Shown: positions 1 to 7,237, counted from the stretch's first letter. The stretch: 13,133 nt of DNA from an uncultured Saprospiraceae bacterium (GCA_937894165.1 CALCSX010000336.1:1-13133), one strand, 5' to 3'. Notes: generated by a model not told the origin, from the letters alone. Program-made: numbers and translations.

Positions 1-111
1 TGGAGCAAATATCTTTTAATATGGGTGATGATTTCATTTTTAATTGGTATGAGATGCTTCGAAAGCCTTGTCTTAAGACATTTCTTATTTGAGCTTTTAA
101 TTAATTTTTAG
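1..111 (+). other. Open frame at left edge, possible 3' end of a gene
   Basis: An open frame runs from the first base to a TAG at 109-111 (36 codons) and encodes a hydrophobic, Leu/Phe-rich tail. It contains the stretch FESLVL, which recurs in the translation of the related repeat near 1468. It could be the end of a plus-strand gene beginning outside the window, or chance in AT-rich sequence. I recognise no family. Confidence 0.15.
57..92 (+). repeat. Diverged direct repeat, left copy
   Basis: Sixteen bases (CTTCGAAAGCCTTGTC, 57-72) are identical to 1468-1483. The following ~20 bases are clearly related (ACATTTCTTATTTGAG here, ACTTTTCTTATCAGAG there). The two copies flank mvaD about 1.4 kb apart. 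The sequence is not a tRNA or a recognised insertion-sequence end. It may be a dispersed intergenic repeat or the relic of a duplicated gene end. Confidence 0.5.
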
Positions 112-230
112 AATAGGTTTAATAAAAAGTAATATCGTCTCACAGATTTCCGGGGGGCACGCCCAAATTCATTTTATTATTATGACGAGCTTTCTGATGA
201 TGAGGGAAGTGAGAATTAATCGCGGGAAGA

Positions 231-260
231 TTGAACATATCGGATAAAATACTATTTTTA
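231..260 (+). promoter_or_regulatory. Candidate promoter of mvaD
   Basis: A TTG at 231-233 is followed, after 19 bases, by TATTTTTA at 253-260. This fits the Bacteroidota pattern of a -33 TTTG/TTG and a -7 TAnnTTTG apart from the last base. It would give a 5' leader of about 20 bases before the ATG at 286. In AT-rich sequence such matches are common, so this is tentative. The rest of 1-285 holds only a short GC-rich patch around 149-165 that I cannot interpret. Confidence 0.3.
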
Positions 261-285
261 GGTTTATTAATTCAAAATAGTTTTA

Positions 286-1380
286 ATGATAGATTATACA
301 AATAATAAATTGATACTGGGTGCGGAACTGGCAAAGGCTGAGGGCGATGTAATCTGGCGAAGTCCGTCGAATATTGCATTGGTAAAGTATTGGGGGAAGC
401 ATGGAAAGCAGTTGCCGCGGAATCCTTCGGTGTCCTTTACGCTAACAAATGCATTTACAGATACAAAAATCGAGTACCGACCAAAGGAGGATAACGATGA
501 TTCGATTCGGATGGAATTTTACTTCGGAGGCGAGAAAAATGAGGCATTCGGAGATAAAGTGAAGCGATATTTTGAGTCTTTGTTGCCGATTTTCCCATTT
601 CTGAAGCAATTTGATTTTACTATTCGTTCGGGAAATTCCTTCCCTCATTCTGCCGGTATAGCTTCTTCCGCTTCGAGTATGAGCTCTTTGGCTCTCGGAC
701 TTTGTACAATGGAGGATAGATTTTTCGGGACATTGGGCGTTGATGAAGAATTCGAACGGAAAGTTTCTTACGTAGCGCGATTGGGAAGTGGCTCGGCTTG
801 CAGGTCGGTTTTTGCACATGCAGCGGTGTGGGGAACTACGCCAAGCCTGGCAGGGAGCAGTGACGAGTATGCAGTGCCGCTGACAGATGGTAATTTGCAT
901 GAAGTTTTCAAAAATTATCTCGATGATATCCTTATCATTTCTTCCAATCCAAAAAAAGTCTCAAGTACAGCAGGTCATAATCTGATGGAGAATCACAGCT
1001 TTGCAGCGGCGCGCTTCGAACAAGCGAAAGTGAATATGAATGTGATGTTGCAGGCTTTAAAGTCCGGCGATATTGAGACTTTCGGGCGGGTGACGGAAGA
1101 GGAGGCGATGACTTTGCATGCTTTGATGATGAGTTCACGACCTTCCTATCTGCTAATTGAGCCGAATACGATTACAGCTATTGAAAAAGTGAAGGCTTTC
1201 AGGGCTGAATCAGGTTTGCCGCTGTATTTCACCCTCGATGCGGGGCCAAATCTACATCTTTTGTACCCGATGGAACATGTAGCGGAGATTCGCGGTTTTA
1301 TAATGGAGGAATTGGCACCATTGTGTGAGAGAGGAGCTTTCATGGATGACCATGTCGGCGAGGGGCCGGAGGAGATCTAG
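286..1380 (+). CDS. mvaD: Diphosphomevalonate decarboxylase
   Basis: This GHMP-superfamily enzyme performs the ATP-dependent decarboxylation of mevalonate 5-diphosphate to isopentenyl diphosphate, the last step of the mevalonate pathway, in the cytoplasm. The 364-residue product has the family N-terminal signature SNIALVKYWGK (residues 28-38), the Ser-rich phosphate-binding loop SAGIASSASSMSS (121-133), RLGSGSACRS, and TLDAGPN with the expected catalytic Asp at 318. Its length is slightly above the usual 310-350. The ATG at 286 is the first in frame and leaves a ~20-residue leader before the conserved domain. Both sides are gene-poor and carry copies of a diverged repeat. Many Bacteroidota use the mevalonate route rather than the DXP route, which helps place the host. 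Motifs are seen directly; the function follows from the family. Confidence 0.96.
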   Translation: MIDYTNNKLILGAELAKAEGDVIWRSPSNIALVKYWGKHGKQLPRNPSVSFTLTNAFTDTKIEYRPKEDNDDSIRMEFYFGGEKNEAFGDKVKRYFESLLPIFPFLKQFDFTIRSGNSFPHSAGIASSASSMSSLALGLCTMEDRFFGTLGVDEEFERKVSYVARLGSGSACRSVFAHAAVWGTTPSLAGSSDEYAVPLTDGNLHEVFKNYLDDILIISSNPKKVSSTAGHNLMENHSFAAARFEQAKVNMNVMLQALKSGDIETFGRVTEEEAMTLHALMMSSRPSYLLIEPNTITAIEKVKAFRAESGLPLYFTLDAGPNLHLLYPMEHVAEIRGFIMEELAPLCERGAFMDDHVGEGPEEI

Positions 1381-1658
1381 GTGTCTCTGTAAGAAAAGCT
1401 CAATTACTGCGTTACTCTCGTATTTGAATCATACATTTATCAATTATAAACTCCTTGAATTCAAATACTTCGAAAGCCTTGTCCTTGAACTTTTCTTATC
1501 AGAGACATTATTTTGGAAAATTTTGTATCGACATTAAAGAGTTCTTGAAAGAAAGTCCAAATACTTTCGAAAATGGCTTTAAGATTTCCTCTACTAAAGG
1601 ATATATTGGGTTTTATTTTGAGAGTATGGGGGAACATGGTGTAAAATTTTAAAATTTA
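1381..1658. other. Intergenic stretch with possible gene relic
   Basis: This gap between mvaD and the rhodanese lipoprotein contains the right copy of the diverged repeat (1468-1504). It also contains a 65-codon plus-strand frame (1455-1652) whose second half looks fairly protein-like (Lys/Glu/Phe/Gly-rich) but matches no family I know. It lacks a ribosome-binding site and begins inside the repeat, so I treat it as a probable relic or chance frame rather than a gene. Confidence 0.3.
1468..1504 (+). repeat. Diverged direct repeat, right copy
   Basis: This is the partner of the repeat at 57-92. The first 16 bases are identical and the remainder similar. It lies about 90 bases after the mvaD stop. 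On the plus strand both copies can be read as FESLVL followed by a Phe/Leu-rich tail, so a shared former coding sequence is possible. Confidence 0.5.
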
Positions 1659-1661
1659 GTG

Positions 1662-2189
1662 ATGAAAAATATACTTTTTCTCTATATCATTTCCATGACA
1701 CTGGGCATCGTAGCGTGTTCAGGTCAGGTGGATGAGGGAGCGGAGGTAGAAAATGAAAATTTCGATGCTATGTTAAAAACAATGCTCAAAGGAACAGTGC
1801 CGACGATGAATGTGGATGAGCTACAGAAAAATTTGGGTAAATTTACAATTCTGGACAGTCGAGAGAGGGTTGAATTTGAAGTATCTCATCTGCCGGGGGC
1901 AAAATATATCGGTTACGATGTCCCTGATGAGGAGCTCTTGAGTCAATTGGACAAAAATCAAGCTGTAGTAATTTATTGTTCTATTGGAGTTCGGAGTGAG
2001 AAAATGGGTGAAAAGTTAAAGGAAATGGGATTTATAGAAGTTTACAATTTATATGGCAGCATTTTCGAGTGGGTTAATAAAGGCTATTCTGTGGTAGATA
2101 TACAAGGTCAGGAAACGAAACAGATTCATGGGTACAACAGATTTTGGGGACTGTGGATGAAGAATAAGAATTACAAAAAAGTGTATTAG
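1662..2189 (+). CDS. Rhodanese-like domain lipoprotein
   Basis: Predicted envelope lipoprotein of 175 residues with one rhodanese domain. The N-terminus has a hydrophobic core followed by a lipobox-like IVAC, with the lipidated Cys at residue 19. Next come a short acidic linker and the rhodanese fold: LDSRERVEFEVSHLPGA (the CH2A-like region) and the active-site loop YCSIGVRSE, with the catalytic Cys at about residue 106. Rhodaneses carry persulfide sulfur on this Cys; the physiological substrate here is unknown. I chose the ATG at 1662 over the GTG one codon upstream because the ATG gives a normal signal peptide. The C-terminal ~25 residues are aromatic and basic. lpxK starts 25 bases downstream on the same strand, so the two are probably cotranscribed. 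Confidence 0.85.
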   Translation: MKNILFLYIISMTLGIVACSGQVDEGAEVENENFDAMLKTMLKGTVPTMNVDELQKNLGKFTILDSRERVEFEVSHLPGAKYIGYDVPDEELLSQLDKNQAVVIYCSIGVRSEKMGEKLKEMGFIEVYNLYGSIFEWVNKGYSVVDIQGQETKQIHGYNRFWGLWMKNKNYKKVY

Positions 2190-2214
2190 CGGAGGAAATC
2201 CGGAACAGGAAATT

Positions 2215-3285
2215 ATGATTCAGAACATACTGATAAAAATACTTTTACTCCCCTTCTCGCTGCTTTACGGGCTGATCGTTTATTTGAGAAATGTCTTCTA
2301 TGACAATGGAATTCTGAAATCGAGTACATTTAGTGTTCCGACCATCAGCGTGGGGAATTTGTCCATCGGAGGGACGGGCAAGACGCCACATATCGAGTAT
2401 TTAGTAGCGATTCTGAAGGATTATGTCGATGTGGCGACCTTGAGCAGGGGTTACAAGCGAAAAACGTCGGGTTTTCTCGAAATTCATGAAAAAATGACGG
2501 CTGCGGAGGCCGGGGATGAGCCTTTGCAATTCAAGCGGAAGTTTGGCAATGAGGCGGTGGTTTCAGTGGGGGAAAGCAGGGCGATGGCCATTCCTAAGTT
2601 GATGATGAAGTATCCGGGCCTGCAGGTTATTTTGCTTGATGATGCTTTTCAGCACAGGAGTATCAAGCCGTATTTTAATATTTTGTTGACGGATTATTCG
2701 AAGTTGTTTACGGATGATTTTGTTTTGCCTGCGGGCAGGTTGCGGGAGTGGCCGGGCTCTTACGAGCGGGCGGACGTTATCATTGTGACGAAATGTCCCG
2801 AAAATATGAGTGAGGCTGAAGCGACGAGGATAAGAGAGAAGATTAAGCCTTACAAGCATCAGCAATTGTTCTTCACCGGAATACAGTATGACAAGCCCTA
2901 TTACATATTTAATCGCAATTATAGGTTGAATGCTGATAAGACTGTTGATGCCTATCTCGTATCAGCGATTGCAAATACTGAGTCTTTGACATCACATGTG
3001 GACAAAGTATATTCTTTGCGTAAAAATAAGGAATACGAGGATCACCATTTCTTTTCAAATATGGATTTGGCGAATATTTCGAAGGAGTTTTCTCGAATTT
3101 CGAATGATAGAAAGATAATTATTACCACGGAGAAGGATGCGATGCGGCTGGAGAGTCATAGGGCATTTTTGGAGGAGAACAGACTACCTGTTTTTGTCTT
3201 GCCGATATCGATTTATTTTCTGTTTGGGAAGGGGCCGGAGTTTAATGCTTTGGTGAAGAATAGGTTGTTGAGTTATAAGTCGTAG
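2215..3285 (+). CDS. lpxK: Tetraacyldisaccharide 4'-kinase LpxK
   Basis: LpxK phosphorylates the 4' position of tetraacyldisaccharide 1-phosphate to make lipid IVA in lipid A biosynthesis, at the cytoplasmic face of the inner membrane. The 356-residue protein opens with a membrane-associating helix (about residues 5-24). It continues with the P-loop VGNLSIGGTGKTPH (46-59), LSRGYKRKT, DEPLQF, VGESRA, the hallmark LDDAFQHR (141-148) and LPAGRLRE. ITTEKDAMRL lies near the C-terminus. Length and motif order are typical for Bacteroidota. The ATG follows GGAAATT closely, and the gene sits 25 bases behind the rhodanese lipoprotein. No convincing terminator is seen after the stop; the next gene is convergent. 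Confidence 0.97.
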   Translation: MIQNILIKILLLPFSLLYGLIVYLRNVFYDNGILKSSTFSVPTISVGNLSIGGTGKTPHIEYLVAILKDYVDVATLSRGYKRKTSGFLEIHEKMTAAEAGDEPLQFKRKFGNEAVVSVGESRAMAIPKLMMKYPGLQVILLDDAFQHRSIKPYFNILLTDYSKLFTDDFVLPAGRLREWPGSYERADVIIVTKCPENMSEAEATRIREKIKPYKHQQLFFTGIQYDKPYYIFNRNYRLNADKTVDAYLVSAIANTESLTSHVDKVYSLRKNKEYEDHHFFSNMDLANISKEFSRISNDRKIIITTEKDAMRLESHRAFLEENRLPVFVLPISIYFLFGKGPEFNALVKNRLLSYKS

Positions 3286-3392
3286 ATGTAGCTGAAGTGA
3301 GGAAGTGGTAAGTGGGTTAACTCAAAGACCTTTAATTTAGGTGGTAAGGAGGATTGTCGCTTAATTTTACCTGAAATAATTACTTTAGGCAT
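3273..3392 (-). pseudogene. Relic of DUF3368 PIN-type toxin (N-terminal codons only)
   Basis: The reading frame starting with ATG at 3392 overlaps the end of the UPF0175 gene by 8 bases (ATGCCTAA), the usual coupling of an antitoxin to the toxin behind it. It encodes MPKVIIS, which I recognise from memory as the typical start of DUF3368 PIN-like proteins, where an Asp of the nuclease site should follow. Here the frame instead continues into an unrelated basic stretch and stops at 3273, inside the 3' end of lpxK on the other strand, after 39 codons. The rest of a ~150-residue toxin is absent. I read this as a deletion or replacement starting near 3371. It cannot be an active nuclease. Confidence 0.55.
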
Positions 3393-3612
3393 TTTTCACT
3401 TCTCGCTTTAAATCATCAACCGGATAGTTAAAAATAGAAACATCATATTTACTAAGTAACTCTACGAATGTTCGCTTTGTTAAACCGGCTAATTCAGCAG
3501 CTTGACCTAAAGATAATTTTCCCTTTTCATAAAGGGTTGAAGCAATTATCATTGCGATGTCTTTTTCCTCTAAATCTAAAATATCAGGTATTTTTATATT
3601 TATTGTTCTCAT
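3385..3612 (-). CDS. UPF0175 family antitoxin, orphan
   Basis: This 75-residue protein is of the UPF0175 family, small DNA-binding proteins usually paired with DUF3368/PIN-like toxins. It starts MRTINIKIPD, then has DLEEKDIAMIIASTLYEKGKLSLGQAAELAGLTKRTFVELL, a helix-turn-helix-like core (written here as the family's usual order: Confidence 0.85.
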   Translation of the reverse strand: MRTINIKIPDILDLEEKDIAMIIASTLYEKGKLSLGQAAELAGLTKRTFVELLSKYDVSIFNYPVDDLKREVKNA

Positions 3613-3617
3613 AATTA

Positions 3618-3625
3618 CAAATATA
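3618..3625 (-). promoter_or_regulatory. -7 box of the UPF0175 gene, possibly leaderless
   Basis: On the minus strand TATATTTG (3625 to 3618) is a perfect TAnnTTTG box. Its end lies only 5 bases before the ATG at 3612, so transcription would begin at or next to the start codon, giving a leaderless or nearly leaderless mRNA. No clear -33 TTG is present at 19-21 bases. The box overlaps the longer upstream start candidate (3630), which argues against that start. Confidence 0.5.
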
Positions 3626-3773
3626 AACAATATTTTCTGTTGGAAAAAATAGAATGCTCGTCGAAAATATATTAATCTGAGAATATATTTGACTTAACTA
3701 CTTATGAATGAACTCTTACCATCTTTCACGACTCGGCAACGTTTCCTTATTGCTTTGAATAGTATTTCAACTA

Positions 3774-4310
3774 TTAAAACTTATTCTTCCACATCATACT
3801 CTCTACTGGCAGTTCAGTTCGGACATTGTATTTAGCGTTGGCTTTGGTATTGTAGAAGTTTTCAATTCCTCCTTCCACCATAAAATAAATGAGTTGGCCA
3901 ATGGGCATACCGGCATAGACGCGGACGGGCTGCACGCAGGATATTTCAAGAGTCCATGTATTGCAAAATCCTACGTCACCCTTTCCGGCAGTGGCGTGGA
4001 TATCGATGCCTAGCCTGCCGATGGAAGATTTGCCTTCGAGGAAGGGCACTGCTTCGTGAGATTCTGTATATTCCATGGTCACACCTAGGTAGAGTGTGCC
4101 GGGCTGGAGGACATAGCCATCTTCCGGTATTTGTATATACTCAACTCGATTGTGCTTCTTGGCATCGAGGATTCTGTCTGTATACACAGCGAGGGTTTTG
4201 CCGAGGTGGACATCATAGGAATTGGTGCCGAGGCAAGCTCGATCATAGGGTTCGATGACGATTTTGCCGTTTTCAATGGCTTCGAGTATTTTTTTATCTG
4301 AGAGGATCAT
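3774..4310 (-). CDS. dcd: dCTP deaminase
   Basis: Deaminates dCTP to dUTP, feeding dTMP synthesis in the cytoplasm; family members are trimers. The 178-residue product has the N-terminal MILSDKKI and the substrate-site block GKSSIGRLGIDIHATAGKG (about 93-111). It then has GFCNTWTLEIS, with the expected general-base Glu at 122, and the C-terminal GMPIGQLIYF. The length fits the shorter bacterial form; I see nothing that shows whether it also has dUTPase activity. The ATG at 4310 gives the canonical family start. The gene is flanked by non-related minus-strand genes and probably has its own promoter. A weak inverted repeat (AATAGT/ACTATT, 3758-3775) overlaps the stop codon but has no T-run, so it is not called a terminator. 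Confidence 0.95.
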   Translation of the reverse strand: MILSDKKILEAIENGKIVIEPYDRACLGTNSYDVHLGKTLAVYTDRILDAKKHNRVEYIQIPEDGYVLQPGTLYLGVTMEYTESHEAVPFLEGKSSIGRLGIDIHATAGKGDVGFCNTWTLEISCVQPVRVYAGMPIGQLIYFMVEGGIENFYNTKANAKYNVRTELPVESMMWKNKF

Positions 4311-4458
4311 GCGGCTAGCTTAGGTTAATGGGGCAAAGGTAATTATTAAAGATAAATGGATGGAGGTTAATTGGAGAAAATTAATGTTTGGTAAAATGAA
4401 GGGAGCAGATCTTAACTAAATGTAAAGGATTTGAGTCTCCATTTTGGATAAAATTTAG

Positions 4459-4505
4459 TATATTTGTTATCGCAACCGCGGTTACGGTAATACACATTAC
4501 GATAA
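4459..4505 (+). promoter_or_regulatory. Promoter box and palindromic operator of the lost ATPase gene
   Basis: A perfect -7 box, TATATTTG (4459-4466), is followed immediately by a 24-base near-palindrome (4467-4490) centred on AACCGCGGTT, with two symmetric mismatched positions. A further half-site, TTACGATAA, lies at 4497-4505, in the same orientation as the right arm TTACGGTAA (4482-4490). The three half-sites share TTACGRTAA (the left arm as its reverse complement). This arrangement directly after a -7 box and before an ATG looks like a protein-binding operator. The -33 element is unclear. Confidence 0.5.
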
Positions 4506-4506
4506 T

Positions 4507-4563
4507 ATGAAGTTTTATAATAGGGAAATTGAACTAGCATTACTAGCAAAAATAGAAACGTAA
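4507..4563 (+). pseudogene. 5' relic of AAA-type ATPase gene (18 codons)
   Basis: The ATG at 4507 opens an 18-codon frame starting MKFYNREIELALLAKIE and ending at TAA (4561-4563). This string closely resembles, from memory, the start of the ATPase family whose members begin MKFYNREKEL and carry a Walker A (VGRRRIGKT) about 15 residues later. Here the frame stops before any Walker A, and nothing matching the rest is found downstream to 4661. Because a promoter box and operator-like palindrome precede it, I take this as the truncated start of a former gene. A functional leader peptide is a less likely alternative. Confidence 0.5.
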
Positions 4564-4661
4564 ATTAGCACTGAGACTTTTTGTAAAATTGTAGAAGTAA
4601 TCATACAGTGCCATCCACGACGTAAACGATATCAATCACCAAACAAAACCTTCACCCATCC
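4564..4661. other. Intergenic, no feature seen
   Basis: About 100 bases between the ATPase relic and the end of the flavoprotein gene. The stretch from dcd to here (4311-4661) exceeds 300 bases. Apart from the promoter, palindrome and relic listed, I see no gene, RNA or terminator in it. Confidence 0.5.
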
Positions 4662-5675
4662 CTAAAACTCTTCCTCCGTCAGCGCATTATTGGTCATAGC
4701 GCCTGCAATGTTGCCCATTGCCGTTGCATATGAAACTGCTCGCATCAGACTGGCATTATCCCCACATGCCATAATATCCGGCACTGTGGTTTTTTGAAAC
4801 ATATCTACTTGGAGTAGACCTTGTTCGGTCACAGCACAGCCAAGCATTTCCGGAATTTTACAATGCTGTTCATAGTTAGGACGAGAATAAATGGCTTTCA
4901 ATTTGTAGGATGATCCATCTTTGAAAATGATTTGCTCCAACTGACCATCATTATGCTGAAGATGTGAAACCTCTTTTTCAATGACAGGTATCTTATGTTT
5001 TGTTATCATCGACATTTGCTCTGCGCTGAGTGTTGAGATTCCATTCGTAAAAATGGCGAGATCTTTGGTCCAATTACGAATAAGTCGAGCGTAGTGAAAA
5101 GCTACATCTCCATTGGCGAGAATACCTGTTACTTCATTTTTAACCTCATAACCGTGGCAATACGGGCAATGAATCACGGTAATACCCCAACACTCCGCAA
5201 ACCCTTGAATGTCCGGCATGATGTCTTTGATGCCTGTTGCAAAAATTAATTTTTTCGATGTAAATTCTTCCCCGGTTTCTGTAGAAATGGTAAAACCATC
5301 CGATGTTTTCTTTCCACTGACCGCCAATCCTGATAAGAATCTGATGGTACTGTATTTTTGAACCTGAGCTCTAGCTATTTCAGCAATCTTGGCAGGCTCT
5401 ACTCCATCCAGCGTGATAAAATTATGGGAATAGGGAGTTTGTCTATTGCATGGCTGTCCACTGTCTATAATCAGCACATTTCTCAATGCTCTTCCCAATG
5501 CCATCGCAGCTGAAAGTCCGGCGTAACTTCCACCGACAATTATTACGTCAAAAGTCCGAATGTTCTCCATCTTATTATATTTTGTAAAAAGGTTCAGGGG
5601 AAAGGGTACAGCCAAAGCAGCCAGCGTCAATCCCCCTTGTTTTATTAGTTCCCTACGTGTTAATTCCTCCTTCAT
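4662..5675 (-). CDS. Thioredoxin-reductase-like FAD/NAD(P) oxidoreductase with Tat-like leader
   Basis: This 337-residue flavoprotein is of the thioredoxin-reductase-like class. Residues 1-35 form an unusual leader: twin arginine in TRRELIKQGG (6-15), a hydrophobic stretch LTLAALAVPF, then a short linker. The FAD-binding domain follows: DVIIVGGSYAGLSAA (43-57), ATGIKDIMPDI, the redox pair CPYC (170-173), a degenerate NAD(P) loop ILANGD, and the terminal ACGDNASLMRAV with AGAM. The ATG at 5675 overlaps the preceding stop (TAATG), indicating translational coupling. An internal ATG at 5570 (residue 36) would give a standard cytoplasmic enzyme, so the leader is the main uncertainty. As the last gene of the metal operon it may keep thiol ligands reduced; this is inference. 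Confidence 0.85.
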   Translation of the reverse strand: MKEELTRRELIKQGGLTLAALAVPFPLNLFTKYNKMENIRTFDVIIVGGSYAGLSAAMALGRALRNVLIIDSGQPCNRQTPYSHNFITLDGVEPAKIAEIARAQVQKYSTIRFLSGLAVSGKKTSDGFTISTETGEEFTSKKLIFATGIKDIMPDIQGFAECWGITVIHCPYCHGYEVKNEVTGILANGDVAFHYARLIRNWTKDLAIFTNGISTLSAEQMSMITKHKIPVIEKEVSHLQHNDGQLEQIIFKDGSSYKLKAIYSRPNYEQHCKIPEMLGCAVTEQGLLQVDMFQKTTVPDIMACGDNASLMRAVSYATAMGNIAGAMTNNALTEEEF

Positions 5676-5968
5676 TAGTTTCCATGATGGTTTTTTGGCA
5701 TGATGAGATGATCAATGTCTCTATCAATGCAAATTTTGTCATCGAGTATATCGCAGGAAAAGCCACAGTCAAGCAATAGTGAAATAATCCTTTCGGGCTG
5801 AATTGATTCGTCCTCAATACGTAATATGGTATGTCCACAGGGGTATGCAAGTCCAGTTTCATTCAAATCAAAATTAATTTTCGAAGTAGGATAATGCAAT
5901 TTGAGTAATTTAATAATGTCTTCGGACTGAATATCGTTTTCTATACTCGTAGTGAATACTTCTATCAT
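5675..5968 (-). CDS. Small Cys-containing HMA-like protein
   Basis: This 97-residue protein has an apparent alternating beta/alpha pattern like a heavy-metal-associated (ferredoxin-like) domain: strand (IEVFTTSI), helix (15-25), strands, a helix around 57-67, and a final strand. Possible metal ligands are C44-G-H46 in the turn after the second strand, C68 and C72 in the segment DCGFSC, C80, H87 and the C-terminal His pair H94-H95. It lacks the classic GMxCxxC loop, so the metal-binding role is inferred. It starts 24 bases after the GTPase gene and shares one base with the flavoprotein start. That position argues for a role in handling the same metal. I know similar short hypothetical proteins from Bacteroidota but no named family. 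Confidence 0.7.
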   Translation of the reverse strand: MIEVFTTSIENDIQSEDIIKLLKLHYPTSKINFDLNETGLAYPCGHTILRIEDESIQPERIISLLLDCGFSCDILDDKICIDRDIDHLIMPKNHHGN

Positions 5969-5992
5969 GGTAAGTGGAATTAAATTTACCGT

Positions 5993-7237
5993 TTAAATAT
6001 TTTTAGGAAAGGGATCATAAAATCTCAATTGATTGTCGAACATATACTGTTCATCATTGGTCAATAAGCATTTTTCGAGATCTGAAATCATTTTTTCCTT
6101 ATTCACATATTGTCCAATGAATACGATTTCATTCATTCGATCACCCCATTGAGCATCCCATCGACTTTCGATAATTTCCTTATTGTCTACAAATGCAGGA
6201 TGAATAATGCGTTCGGAAAAAGGCATGCTACTCCACCACACGCCTGCTTTATCAAGCCTGGAAGAGCCTCCTGCCTGACTGAAATTTATTGCATCATCAG
6301 GTCTCGAAGCCATCCAAAAAAGTCCCTTGGCACGAATTACACTTTTGGGGTAGGATGCGGTCAAATACTTCCAAAATCGTTCGGGATGGAAAGGCTTTTT
6401 GTTTCTAAACACAAAGGAACTGATACCGTATTCCTCCGTCTCCGGGTTATGCGTTTCTGCAAGAAGTTCCTTTTGCCAACCGGCTGAGGTTTGTGCTTCC
6501 TCAAAATCAAAAAGTTTAGTATTTAGAATTTCTCTGGGATCCACCTCACTAAAGCTTGAAGTGATGATTTTAGCGCCGGGATTTAATTTCTGAATCGAGG
6601 ACTTTAGCAACCCTACGGTATATTCATCGACTAAATCTACCTTATTGAGGATGATAACATTGGCAAATTCAATCTGATCTGTCAATAGATTCACTATCGT
6701 GCGGTGATCACCTTCCATTTCTGTCAAATTCCGATCTTTCAATCGTTCAGTCGTACCAAAATCCTTGTAAAAATTATAACAATCAACAACAGTCACCATC
6801 GTATCAATGTAACTGAATTTAGAAAGATCTATACCATTTTCCTCATCCACGAACGAAAAGGTCTGCGCCACCGGTACCGGTTCACTAATACCTGTACTTT
6901 CTATTAACAAATAATCGAATCTTCCTTCCGCAGCTAATTTTTCAACTTCTATCATTAAATCCTCCCGCAAGGTACAGCAAATACAACCATTGCTCATTTC
7001 CACCAGTTTTTCTTCTGTCCTGGAAAGTGTGTTTTCATTCTCTACTAATCTCGCGTCTACATTAACTTCGCTCATATCATTTACGATAACGGCAACTTTC
7101 AATCCTTCTTTATTATGTAAAATGTGGTGGAGCAGCGTTGTCTTACCTGCCCCCAAGAAGCCACTCAAAACGGTAACAGGTAATTTCTTATCTATAACTT
7201 TTTCATTAATTTCTAATGATGATGTTTGTGTGTGCAT
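5993..7237 (-). CDS. zigA: COG0523 (CobW/ZigA/YciC-like) metallochaperone GTPase
   Basis: A G3E-family GTPase that delivers or partitions metal, in this subgroup typically zinc, to client enzymes. The ATG at 7237 gives 414 residues. Motifs in that numbering are: Walker A GFLGAGKTT (26-34), the metal-binding CICC within NGCICCTLREDL (84-94), ESTGISEPVPVAQTF, and the NKVDL base-recognition motif near 200. The CobW C-terminal domain contains FWMASRPD and an SQAGGSSRL-AGVWW segment characteristic of the ZigA/YciC branch. A frame upstream to an ATG at 7276 exists, but those 13 residues overlap the small secreted-peptide gene in another frame and add no conserved sequence. I therefore prefer 7237, which overlaps that gene by 25 bases. 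The closest characterised relatives are controlled by Zur. Symbol given by subfamily resemblance. Confidence 0.9.
   Translation of the reverse strand: MHTQTSSLEINEKVIDKKLPVTVLSGFLGAGKTTLLHHILHNKEGLKVAVIVNDMSEVNVDARLVENENTLSRTEEKLVEMSNGCICCTLREDLMIEVEKLAAEGRFDYLLIESTGISEPVPVAQTFSFVDEENGIDLSKFSYIDTMVTVVDCYNFYKDFGTTERLKDRNLTEMEGDHRTIVNLLTDQIEFANVIILNKVDLVDEYTVGLLKSSIQKLNPGAKIITSSFSEVDPREILNTKLFDFEEAQTSAGWQKELLAETHNPETEEYGISSFVFRNKKPFHPERFWKYLTASYPKSVIRAKGLFWMASRPDDAINFSQAGGSSRLDKAGVWWSSMPFSERIIHPAFVDNKEIIESRWDAQWGDRMNEIVFIGQYVNKEKMISDLEKCLLTNDEQYMFDNQLRFYDPFPKNI

Noticed and set aside
149..165. Short GC-rich patch with GGGC/GCCC as a riboswitch or terminator upstream of mvaD
   Set aside because: The stem is only four bases and no conserved aptamer pattern or T-run is visible.
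1455..1652. 65-codon plus-strand frame after mvaD as a gene
   Set aside because: It begins inside the diverged repeat, has no recognisable domain and no ribosome-binding or promoter signal. It is kept only as a possible relic.
3613..3630. Longer UPF0175 protein starting at 3630
   Set aside because: The extra six residues are encoded over a perfect -7 box; the family normally starts at MRTINIKIP.
3758..3775. Terminator of dcd
   Set aside because: The six-base stem is AT-rich, overlaps the stop codon and has no T-run after it on the minus strand.
3956..4258. 100-codon plus-strand frame opposite dcd
   Set aside because: It is entirely antisense to the well-conserved dcd gene and has no family pattern.
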